Shown: positions 12,036 through 22,560 of the stretch, piece after piece
Layout: each line of letters opens with the position of its first letter
How positions within the stretch are numbered: the stretch's first letter is position 1
NCBI GenBank assembly: GCA_963383645.1
Contig: OY726563.1
Location: forward strand, 30,237,575-30,301,574
Origin: Muscardinus avellanarius
Taxonomy: Eukaryota; Chordata; Mammalia; Rodentia; Gliridae
Direction of reading: 5' to 3'
Length of the DNA stretch: 64,000 nt
Program-made: the position numbers and the translations under genes
Notes under the pieces: model-generated
The model's input: only the letters and a program-made list of their open reading frames with translations
Databases searched by the model: none
Told to the model about the DNA's origin: nothing

Positions 12036-12774
12036 ATTTCAGCTTCAGTGCACATATTCCACAAATCCACATATTTAGTGACAGGGGAAGAATGAGCTTA
12101 TGCTTTACACACAGCAAGATTTACACCCTCCAGGCAGTCTGAAGAACTAGTCACATAGATCACTTGTTTACAAGGACTTGAGAAATTTATTGTAGATACT
12201 TTTTTTTAAGAGAAACCTTAAGTAGGCAGGTTGCTTACTCTTAGTCTGTTGTCAGAAGAATGACTCTAATATCAGTGTAGGGTGATATGGGGATGCATCT
12301 AAGGAGCAGCCTTTTATGAGTTCTTGTCTAAACTGGAAAGTAAAATTTCTAATAAATTCTCAAAGCACTAATTTCACTAAAACCTCTTTATAAAATAAAA
12401 GTAGAATGCAGTGGGGCCTTGTTAGTCACCAACTTGTACCTAACGTAGTGTATAAAAGAGAAGGGAAACAATATTCTTTCTAAACTCTCATGGAATATAA
12501 CTTTGTTATCTCAGGGGCTGTCAACACTAACAGTGACAACCAGCAGAAGCATCACAGGGTCGATGGTGCTCAGAAAAAAGTAAAAAAATGCCTAACAGAG
12601 GTTGAAGAGATCATATAGCTGTAATGTCCACCTCTGCAAGAGCCTTGCCTGAAGATACATGAGAACAGGAAAAAGATAATGTGTCCTAAAAGCCACCTAT
12701 TAGCTTTCAAACCTCCCCTTCTCTTCCTTTTCCCCCAAACAATGCCATTTCCTATTCCACGTAATATTTTCTTT
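12036..12774. other. Unassigned DNA
   Basis: No family recognised. A short 'tgtataaaagagaaggg' TATA-like word near 12450 has no supporting context. Confidence 0.5.
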
Positions 12775-13075
12775 CTTTTTTTGTATGCTTTTATTGGCAG
12801 ATTATAGTTTCACATCATAAAGTAAATCATGTGGACAGTGACATACATGCGCAGGGTACTTGGTGCCCACTCACCTCCCCATTTTTCTTCCTTCCAATCA
12901 AAGTACCCAGATTGATGTTGATATATATATATATATTCTTGTGTATATACATAGTCAATGGTAGTATTTTCATTAATGAATCTCAATCTTCATCCTCCCC
13001 AACCTTAGATCTCCTCCCTGGCTCCACTGAGGTTTCTGCTCTATTAACTGGAGAACTGGAGTCTCTCTTGTATCC
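12775..13075 (-). mobile_element. L1 3' end fragment
   Basis: Antisense L1 3'UTR-like start ('gcttttattggcagattata'), pyrimidine-rich tract and weak ORF2-end similarity, interrupted by a short TA run near 12922. Confidence 0.55.
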
Positions 13076-13081
13076 CAATTG

Positions 13082-13085
<4 letters not shown>

Positions 13086-13130
<45 letters not shown>
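13086..13130. repeat. (AT)n microsatellite
   Basis: An uninterrupted AT dinucleotide run. The tyrosine/isoleucine ORFs on both strands are artefacts of it. Confidence 0.97.
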
Positions 13131-13135
<5 letters not shown>

Positions 13136-13407
13136 AGGGCTATACATAAGGCATACAGAGATAAATAAAGGTGTGTGGGTATATATATGCAATTGTGTAT
13201 GTATATGACATACAAATTAAAATGTATAGATACACAGGAAATACTTATATATAACAGATTTATAATTGATATGACTTGGTTATATGGATATTATAAATGG
13301 GAATAAAGACAGTCAACTGAATAATGTGTGAAAATTCCATCTTTATGACCTTACCTAGACTCCATAAATGAAGCAGAGAATAACTTTGTGTATGTGTGAG
13401 GGTAAGT

Positions 13408-13576
13408 GTTACTGGGGATTGAACACAGGGAAATTCTACCTCTGAGCTACAACACAGTTCATTTTGATATTTCATTTTGAAAATGGAACTAGCTAAGTTG
13501 ATGCATACTGATCTTGAACCTGCAGTCATTTTGCCTCTGCTTCCCAAGTACTGGGATTACAGACATTTACCCGACT
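13408..13576 (-). mobile_element. Old B1-dID SINE
   Basis: Antisense ID-like part ('attctacctctgagctacaa') then B1-like part ('gtactgggattacagacatt'). The middle is strongly diverged. Confidence 0.7.
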
Positions 13577-13913
13577 TTCAACAAGTCTTAAGCATAAAAA
13601 CCACACATAAATGGAGAAGAAGGGTACAAGAGTTATTTGTCAAGAATATAAATTGGTACAGATAAGGTATAAAGCCTTCCTATAGGAAGAGGATTGGGTA
13701 AATTTAAGGGATATAAGCAAAGCAATTCTCAAAAAAGAAGCGAAAAAAGAAAAAAACAAAGAAATTCTTAGGAAAGGAAGGGAGGTGATCTTGGTAACTA
13801 TATAGAATTGGAAGGTCCAGTTTTAATGGAAAGTATATGTACCACTATTGGGAATGGTCTAGGAAGGTTTGAGAAAGCTCTGATTATTAATAGATATATT
13901 AAAAAAATAATTG
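13577..13913. other. Unassigned DNA
   Basis: Nothing recognised. Confidence 0.5.
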
Positions 13914-14447
13914 TGTCAAAATGGCAGCAGACCTGGGGAAAGAAAGACTTGGTTTCGGTTTCAGTCAGGAAGCAAACATCTATTGAAATTTAAATTAACC
14001 TAGCTAAAGGTAATTATCAAGTCTATAGGAGAAGGGAACTAGGACTTCCTCATCCTCATTCTAAAGACAGGTTTACATAATAATTGGATAATCTAGCTAG
14101 GATGGGAGGAGGGGTTGACCTTCAAAGGAGACACCTTGCCAGGGGAGGAAACTTACAGGGATGTTTACTATGTCAGAATTAGGTAAACAAGATGGAGGTC
14201 ATGGGTATAAAAGGTCTGGTCCATGTGTTGTACCTTTGGTGGGGCATTCACTCAAACCACCCCCCCATGCCATTGGCATGGGGCTGTAACTATCTTCTGT
14301 ATTTCTATTTGTTAATAAACTCCTTTAAATCTTCAGCAAGTGTCTGGGATATTATACTTATCCTTAGCTCAGGGCAAGAACCAGTGGTTTTACTGTTTCT
14401 CTGATTTTTGTTATGTTTTGAGGGAAATTGTGTCCAGAACCCTAACA
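13914..14447 (+). mobile_element. Probable solo LTR
   Basis: A promoter and polyadenylation pair spaced as in an LTR: TATAAAA at 14206-14212 and AATAAA at 14314-14319. A TG at 13914 ('tgtcaaaatggcagcagacc') and a CA at about 14446 ('cagaaccctaaca') could be the ends. I could not find a clear target-site duplication, so the boundaries are tentative. No internal retroviral sequence or primer-binding site follows. Confidence 0.45.
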
Positions 14448-16103
14448 GGGGTCCTTGGGGACAGTTTTCCCAAAACTGTAACATATTCTCTAAACCATAA
14501 TATCAGCTTCCAAACAATAACAGTATAGCTGCATGTAAACTGCAGAATATAGTGAGTTTTAAACTGTGGGTTTTCAATGAATGATGGGAAAATAATGCAC
14601 ACATATAGAGGTACAAAAGTTTTCTAAGGTACACATGACTAAGTCTAGTCTTTCATGTTCTCTCAGCCTAATATTTGGGGAGTGTCTTAATTTATTTTGT
14701 GCTTTGACTTCTATTTCTTATGGAGGAATGTATTGTCTATTATTATGGAAAATATTCTCACTTCATTGATGGAAATATTGAGTATTAGCAATTATCAGTA
14801 TTTATTCCAAGTTAACCAAATGTATTGTGTTCAGTGAAGTTAGTTCTCATTCTCAATCCCACATCTCTTGCTCCTAGGGTTCTTCTCTTCCTGCACCATT
14901 CAACATCTTAGAAACCTGATGGGGAGAGCTGTTAAAAGTTGTTGTCTGATAAGATTTTGATACAACCTTTCTGTTTAAATTTCCTCACTCTCAATGAACC
15001 AAAAAAAAAAAAAATGAGTGTTTGGGAAATTTCTGGGACAAAATGATCTGAGGAAGCATAACCTTAAATGGCTCAACAGAATGAATTTAGAATCCCCTGC
15101 AGCAATGCTTTTTCAAGTTCAAGGCCTCTTTTCTTGCATAAGAATAGCTATCTCTCTTCCTTCATCCACTCTTCCTGCTTCACACCAATTCTAAATATGA
15201 TTGTCATCCAAGGGAAACAAGAGGGGAGATGACAAGCATATTATTCTTCTTCCATGCTTCTCATTACCTTTTAAAATTTTTAATTTATATATTGTGCATG
15301 TCTTGGAAGAAAGCTCTTAGATACAGTGTTTTCCTGACACTCTCCAAGAAAGAGAGGATATGCTTCAGACAGTTCAATAGATTGTTTTCATGAAGCTGCC
15401 ACATCTTCAAATGGTGACTAACATGTGCTGCATCCCTGAGAATAATACAAGACAGTGACAAAAGGAGAAATACAAGTGTCTTTTCAGAGGCCTTTCACCC
15501 ATCCATCAATACCAGGATGCAGAATCAATTTAAATTATAGAATTAAATTGTATTATTATTACCTACAGCATATTGTTGGTGAAAACATTCTCAAAGATAT
15601 TTGGCATTTTTTTAGGTTTTAGTATCATTTTCTATACCTTCTTTCTTTGAGGAAAGCAATGGTGTCAAATCATTTCTTTTAAACTAGAACACTAGTGTTC
15701 AGTGAAAACGTATTTATACATATTACTGCAACCATTCATAATCCCATCCTCTGACAAACATATCCTGGAAGACTCTTGTAGTTTTCCTGAATCAGTCACC
15801 ATTAATTTGAATTTTTTTAACAAACTATTCAAGAATCATGCCAATAAGAATCAAATTAAGCAGAATGGGTTTTTTCATGTGATGTTTTTCAAGGTTTTAT
15901 GGTACATAATTGACAATTAAAAATTGCATATATTCATAGAATAAATGTCATGATCTGATGTACAGTGGGATGTCATTACCAAAGTCAAATTTATTTAACA
16001 TACCCATCACCACACAGTCATCGTTTTGGGGGTATGTATATGTTTGTGCACATCTGCTCACTAAGCAAATTTCAAGCATATTAGTCACCATGTTCTATAT
16101 AAG
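14448..16103. other. Unassigned intergenic DNA
   Basis: No repeat or gene recognised apart from a poly-A run at 15001-15014. Confidence 0.5.
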
Positions 16104-16318
16104 ATTGCCAGAACTAGCTGGTTGTGGTGGTGCATGCGTGTAATCCTTGAGCTTGGGAGGCAGAGATAGGAGGATCATGCAGGTTCAAAGCCAGCCACAT
16201 GCACTGGCTTAGGAGACCCTGTTTCCAGATAAAAATGTAAAAATAGGTCTGGGAGTGTAGCCCGGAGGTAGAAGGGCTTCCAGGAACCCCAGTACCACCA
16301 AAAAAAATTGCCAGAACT
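16104..16318 (+). mobile_element. B1-dID SINE (long-ID subtype) with 12-bp target-site duplication
   Basis: The element body is 16116-16306. Perfect direct repeats 'attgccagaact' at 16104-16115 and 16307-16318 are the target-site duplication left by L1-type insertion. The right part reads 'aggtctgggagtgtagcc', a variant also seen at 52547-52760 and 61618-61822. Confidence 0.92.
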
Positions 16319-17475
16319 TAATTTATCATCATATAACTGAAAACTTGTAGGGTAAGAGTTCCTTCCCAACCCCAAGTTCCTAGGAACCACCATTCTACTC
16401 TGTTTCTATGAGCTCTAAATTTTAGATGCCATATATAAATGAAACCATATGCAATAGTCTCTTTTCTGTGCCTAGCCTGGAAATCATCATCAGGAGTCAA
16501 GGTATTTATTTTTTATTGGTCCATTGTTGTCATACATCTTAATGGGGTAAAAGATGGTGGAGATACACATGCACACATTGCCCAATTAGCCATTACCCAG
16601 TTCCCACCCCATTCCCTCCCCCTCCCTTCTCATGTTTGGCTTAGTGATTGACATTGATATGTTTGTTAAAGTATATCATGTGCATTAGAAAATTTCCCTC
16701 TTTCCCTCCTATCCCCTCAGTTAGGTCACCTTATTTTTTCATCTATAGTATCTCTCATTCTTTGTCTAAAGTTCCTTTTATGTCCCATTTTTTCCCTGGA
16801 TTCCTCAAATATTTGGGAGAGCATTGATTTCTTATTTTGTAACTGACTAATCTCACTTAGTATAATGTACTCCAGTTTCATCCACTTCCCTGTAAATGAT
16901 GTAATTGTGTTTTTCTTTATAGCTAAATAAAATTCCATTGTGTACATATCCCATAGTTTTGTAATCCATTCATCTGTTGATAGACAGCTGGGCTAGTTCC
17001 ATAGTTTGACAAAGGCAAATTGTGTAGCTATGAACATAGTAACGCATGAATTACTATGGTAGTTTTGTTTCTATTCTTTTGGGTAGATACCCAGAAGTGG
17101 TATTGCTAGACTATATGTTAAGATTGTTCCCATTCTTCTGAGGATACTTTATACTGTTTTCCAGAGTAGTTGCACTAATTTGCAGTCCCACCAACAATTT
17201 TTTAGAGTTCCCACTTTTCTAAATCCTTGTCAACATTTGTTGTTGTTTTTGTTTTGAATGATTGCCATTCTAGTTGGAGTTAAATAAAGCTTAGGGTAGT
17301 TTCAATTTGCATCTCTCTGATTGCTAATGATGTTTAGTATTTTTTCATGCATTTATTGGCCATTTGAATTTCTTCTTTTGTAAAGTGTCTATTTAGTTCA
17401 CTTGCCCATTTTTTAATTGAGTTACTTCTTTGGTGAATTTCTTGATTTCTCTGTGTATTCTAGATATTACTCCTT

Positions 17476-17995
17476 TGTGAGAGTACTGAGATCCAGGCTC
17501 CTGTTTAAAGGGTTAACGAAGCAACTTTGGCTCCTGAGAAGCAGCTTGGAATGCCAGACTGGGTGGCAAGCATATTTCCTCTAATCAGTGAGCTATGTGT
17601 TCTGCCATGTTCCCATGAAGGTCAGGAAGCAGCTCCAGGCCTCTGCATGTTGTTCCTAGCCTAGACATCTCTCAGAAAATTGTATTGGTATCATAAACAG
17701 CTTGAGATATTATGAGTGGTCACAGGTGTTCCTTGCTTCTATTTGTAAAACAAAAAGTTGCTTTAAGTTTGAGATTAGTCCTTTGGCTTTACTTACACAC
17801 ATACATTGTTGCTTTAAGATAACCTTGTAATGTCTGAAATAGCTAACTTTTTAGTGTAATATACAGAAGCTTTATCTATAAAATTCTGATTGCTCTCTCA
17901 ATAAAACATGCAGTTGTACATGATACTCTGTATCCCCTGTATCCTGTGTTCAGCGGGGCTCTACCCTTGGGTCTCCAGTGCACTAGACGCTGACA
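17476..17995 (+). mobile_element. Solo LTR inserted in the antisense L1
   Basis: The 520-bp insert starts TGTGAGAGTACTGAG and ends CTAGACGCTGACA. It is flanked by 'ctcctt' (17470-17475) and 'ctcctc' (17996-18001), a 6-bp target-site duplication with one mismatch, and it splits an L1 word that is intact in the related L1 near 50720. AATAAA lies at 17900-17905. A 6-bp duplication fits class II (betaretrovirus-like) LTRs, but the family is not identified. Confidence 0.8.
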
Positions 17996-20125
17996 CTCCT
18001 CTATCGAAGGAGTAGTTGGCAAAAATCTTCTCCCATCCTGTGGCTCTCAGTTGAGAGTTGAGTTTCTTATAGTTTCCTTTGCTGTACAGAAGCTCTTCAG
18101 TTTAATGCAATGCCATGTATTGATTTGCCTTTTAGGTTCTTGTGCCTTTGGGGTCTTGTTGAGAAAGTTTTTATCTGTGCCTATGTGTTGCAGTGTTGAA
18201 CCTCTGCCCTCTTCAAGGAGCCTAAAGGTCTGTGGTCTAATTTCCAATTCTTTTATCCATCATGAATTGACTCTTATACAGGATGAGAAAGTGGGATTTA
18301 TTTCCATATTTCTGTATATGGTTAAACCAGTGTTGGCAAAATGATTTGTTGAACAGGTTATTTTTTTCTTGTGTATGTTTTTGGCCCCTGTGTCAAAAAT
18401 CAATTGACTGTAAGTGTGTGGGTTTGTTTCTGAGTCTTTTATTCTTCTCCATTAGTCTATGTATCTATTTTTGTGCCAGTACCATGCTTTTTTTTATTAT
18501 TATTATGGCTTTGTAGTATAGTTTAAAGTCAGGTATTGTGATTCCTCCTGCATGGTTTTTGTTGCTAAAAACTACTTTGGCTCTTCTGGGATTTTGTTGT
18601 TCCAAATTTAAGGACTCATTTTTCTATGTCTGTGAGAAATGACCTTTGTAATTTAATTCGTATTGCATTGAATCTGTAGATCACTTTGGAAGTATGGCCA
18701 TTTTGATGATATTTTTCTGCCTATCCATAAACATGGAGGATTTTTTTCATCTTCTAAGGTGTTCTTTGATTTCTTTTTTGTTTTATAATTTTCTTTGTAG
18801 AGGTCTTTTACCTCTGGCTAAGCTTATTCCTAAGTATTTTATTTTTTAAAGACTATTTTGAGTGGAAGTGTTTTCTGAATTTTTTTTCAGTGGATTTATG
18901 GTTCACATAAAGAAAAGCCTCCAATTTGTTAAGATTTAATTTGTATCTAGACACTTTGCTGAATTTGATGATCAGTTCTATAAGCCTTTTGATTGACTTT
19001 GTTGGGTATTCTTAGTATCTGTTAACTGCAAATAGTGAAAGTTTAAGTTCTTCTTCTACTATTTTTACTCCTTTGATTTCACTTCTTTCCTTATTGCTCT
19101 GGCTAGAGTCTCAAGTATGCTATTGAAAAAAGTGGTGATAATGGACATCCTTGTTAGGTTACTGTTTTGAGGTGAAATTTTTAAAGCTTTTCCCCTTCTA
19201 ATGTGATGCTGGTTGTGAACCTATTGTAGATTGCTTTCATGATATGCTGTATTTCTAATTTCCTTTGTTTCTAGAATTTTCTTGACTTCATCTCTTACAT
19301 TTTTATGATCCATTCTTCATTTAGCAGTGTGGTTTTCATTCTCCACATAAATATGTGGTTTCTCTGGGTCTTCTTATAGTTTATTTCTTGTTTCATTCCA
19401 TTATGGTTTAAAAGTCACAGGAAAATATTTCACAAGTTTTGAATTTGCTAGTGCTCACTTTGTGGCTCAGGATGTTATCTGTTTTAGAGAAGGTTCTGTT
19501 AGCAGCTGAGAAAAATTTGAACTTTCCTGTAGTTGGGTGGAATATTCTTTATGGGTCTAATAGGTCCATTTGTTTGATGGTGTTCCTTAGGTCTGAGGCA
19601 TCTTAACTAAACTTTTTTCTAGAAGATTGATTTATCGGTGTGAGAGGGGTGTTGAATTCTCACAGTATTATTGTATTGGGATTTATAGGTGACTTAATGT
19701 CATCATATAGAGTTTGTTTTATTAAAGTAGCTGCATCTATGTTTAGGGCATAAATGTTGACTTTTGCTGGATTGTTCCTTTTACTAATAAATAATGACCT
19801 GCTTTGTCTCTTCTAATAAGCTCAGGCTTGAAGTCTAACTTTTCTGATAACCTAGTTGCTACTCTTGCTTGTCTTTGATTCCAATGGCATGGATTACATT
19901 GCTCCAGCTCTTTATCTAAAGTTTGCTACTATTTACTTGTAAGGTGTGTTTTTTGCAGGCAGCAGATGGATGGATACTGGTTTTTAATCTATTTTGCCAC
20001 CTTATATCTCTTTATTGGGGTATTGAGGCCATTTATGTTCAGTGTGATTATTTTTAATTCTTAACATATTGAAATTTAACTTCTGTTTGAGGTAGTGTTT
20101 GTTCTCTTGTTAGTTGTTTGCTGGA

Positions 20126-20930
20126 TGAAAATTTTTATTTCTCTGGTTCTGGTGTGTATTACTTATTTCTTCTTTGCAGTTATTCTATGAGTATTTTCTC
20201 TAGCACTGTTTTGGAAGACATAAATTTCTTCAGTTTCTGTTTATCTTTGAAGATGTATATTACTCCATGTAATTTGAGAGATAATTTTTCTGGGTAGAAA
20301 ATTTTGGGCTGCAAGTTCTTTTCTTTCAGAGTTTGAAATATGCGACTCCAGGCCCTTCTGGCTTTCATGACTTGGCTTGGGAAGTCTGGAATAATTCTAA
20401 TTGTTTTGCCTCTGAATGTCACTTGGTCTTTTTTTTTTTTTTTTTTTTGCCTTTAAGCTTCCCTCCTTGTCTTCTACATTTGTCAGTTTGACTCTTTTGG
20501 AGCATGATGAACCTTTTTTCTAATCTTGTCTAAAAGGGGTTCTATTAAGTTTCCTATACCTTTGTATCAACCTTTTGTTCTATGTTTGGAAAATTTTCCA
20601 ATATTACTTCTTTGAAATGATTATTGATCCCTTTGCTTTCACCTTTTATTACTTTTCTATATCAATTATTCTTAGGTGAGCTCTTTTAAAATGAGCCCAT
20701 ACATCTTCAATGTCCAATTCACGCTCTTTAATTGTATTTTCTATGTTATTTATATAACATGCGTTTGTTTTTGGAATCATCTTCTAGGAGCAAAATTTTA
20801 TTCAATTTTTAATTTTTAATCAATTTTTTATAGTTTGAATTGAATTCAATTCAATGATTGCATTCTTTATTCTTTTAGACTCTCTCTAAATTCTCAAGTC
20901 CTATATTATTTCTAAAGTTACATTCCTGAT
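20126..20930 (-). pseudogene. L1 ORF1 pseudogene (antisense L1)
   Basis: The same ORF1 as in the half-L1 copies but more diverged. The C-terminal part is open at 20180-20422 on the minus strand (RII-DFPSQVMKARRAW, YPEKLSLKL). An oligo-T run at 20430-20448 breaks the frame (poly-A slippage in sense). ORF2 endonuclease-like sequence follows it in sense, so this is an ordinary L1 layout and a useful contrast to the half-L1 copies. Confidence 0.75.
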
Positions 20931-21428
20931 TTGACCTTCTGGATATCTCTGCAATTCTGTGTTGTCAGATTCTATTATTGTGGTGTTGTGGGAGTTCATT
21001 GCTTCTGTGTTATTCCTCCTTCTCATTATTTCAGAAGTTTGTATCTGTTGCTTTTCATAGATTTCTCTCAGTCTCTAGGTGTCAGCTGGCATATCCAAGG
21101 GCAAGTTTTATTGCATTCAACAGTGAAGGTTGAGTGAGGAGTGAAGTCATAAATGCAAGAATTGGAGAAAGCCTCAAATAGAATTGAATAGAATGATAAT
21201 ATGAGTTTGGTAATATGATATATAGTAGAGATTAGAGATAGTGAATATGTGTAGTATTCTAGTAACCCGTGTAGAGTTTCTGGTATAGTGATATAAAGTG
21301 GATTTAATACAAGACAAGAGAAAAAAGAGAGAAAAAGAAATAAAAGGGATAGAGAGAAGAAAGTAGTTATGTAGAAGGGAAGAAGCTTGGAAGAGGGTTT
21401 GGAAAGAGAATAAACAAACAGGCATACA

Positions 21429-21432
<4 letters not shown>

Positions 21433-21472
<40 letters not shown>
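21433..21472. repeat. (CA)n microsatellite
   Basis: A pure CA dinucleotide run of about 20 units. Confidence 0.97.
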
Positions 21473-21473
<1 letters not shown>

Positions 21474-22211
21474 CAAAAAACCAAAACAATGCCAAAAACA
21501 AATTAATGCAACTCCACAAATATGTGAATATTCAGCAGACTGGGCCTCTGATGTTTCTCTCTGTGCAGACACCAAGTGCCACCAACACCTTTCCTGCTAC
21601 ATGCCTGGTTCTCTGAGTCTTTCTCAGTCAATGAAGATGACCAGTATCAATGGGGCTGGATCTTGTGTTAAGCACAGGCTACCCTCCACACTTTCCACAG
21701 ATAATGGAGTATCTTTGGTGAAGTTCTGGCAGTGGCTGCCTCATAAAACAACTATGTTCCTCTCAATCCTCTCTTTATTAGAGTTCCAAAAATATTTCAA
21801 TTAATGTTATATGTTTTACTATCATCTCTTATGTCCTAGAGTGGAAATATCTGCATTATTAGTCCTAGGTGCTAGCACAGCTTGTGTAAACACTCATGAA
21901 AACCACCTGATGCATGCTTGCAAAGGGGAATTTTTGAAGGCTTGCATATAACTCTGTTTTCTACAAATAAACCCCCACAAAATCCCACTCAGGGAACACA
22001 ACAAATAGACTAATGGCCTAGAAGTAGACAAATTTAAGAGAAGTACCAAGGTTTGCGATGGACCGGCTCGGTTGGAGCACTTAGGGATTCTGCCAGGGTG
22101 TTGGGACCCTTTGGGACTGATTTCTCAATAGGTGGACAAAGGCTTCGGTTGTAGTTCTGCAGAGGCCTCTCTGCAGCGATTTCCCTCTCTGGCCAAGTAG
22201 AACTCCTTCAA
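21473..22211 (-). other. Unassigned; the right part may be ERV leader
   Basis: No family recognised. If the primer-binding-site candidate at 22212-22228 is real, sequence to its left would be the internal start of a minus-strand ERV, but no gag frame can be seen. Confidence 0.3.
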
Positions 22212-22228
22212 GTCCTTGTTTGGCGCTA
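22212..22228 (-). other. Candidate retroviral primer-binding site (tRNA-Lys-like)
   Basis: The minus strand reads TAGCGCCAAACAAGGAC, close to the 3' end complement of tRNA-Lys used by many betaretrovirus-like elements, with one base missing and two changed. It lies 5 bp from the proposed LTR end at 22233, the normal position. Confidence 0.45.
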
Positions 22229-22232
22229 AAGG

Positions 22233-22560
22233 TGGGGATTTTTCCCAGGATTTGGGAGAGAGAAATCTGAAAATGACTGACACGGACAATTGCCTCCTCT
22301 CTCGTGCAACTGATGGAGATTTATTTTTCATAACCAATATTTATACCCTTATCCCCAGTGGCAAAGTGTAAACACCAGAGTACAATAGTGAAGTGTAGAG
22401 TGAAGGACATGAAAATCACCAACCATAAACAAGACAAAAGTAAGGCCTGTGACATCACAGGTCTTTTGTGATTTAGATCAGCCCTTTGGTCTTGCAGATG
22501 GATGGCCTCAGAGGGCAAATTCCAGAAGAATAAAAGTCACACCCAAAATCATTTGAAGAA
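22233..22560 (-). mobile_element. Candidate LTR, minus strand (outer edge undefined)
   Basis: On the minus strand there is a TATAAA (22345-22340), then AATAAA (22325-22320), then a terminal CA at 22234-22233 directly before the primer-binding-site candidate. A palindromic 'ctgtgacatcacag' (about 22449-22462) in the putative U3 resembles a CRE-type site. The U3 start was not located, so the far boundary is a guess. Confidence 0.45.

Larger units (their letters stand above)
16505..21140 (-). mobile_element. Decayed antisense L1 containing 3'UTR, ORF2 parts, ORF1 and some 5' sequence
   Basis: On the minus strand the order is ORF1 (about 20930 to 20126), an endonuclease-like N-terminal part of ORF2 (about 20060 to 19400), a jump near 19250 that removes most of the central reverse transcriptase, the ORF2 C-terminal part (19150 to 16750), then a G-rich 3'UTR ending at the T-run at 16508. 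It is interrupted by a solo LTR (17476-17995). Many stops make it inactive. Confidence 0.8.

Noticed and set aside
13081..13215. Tyr/Ile-repeat ORFs on both strands
   Set aside because: Translation of an AT microsatellite.
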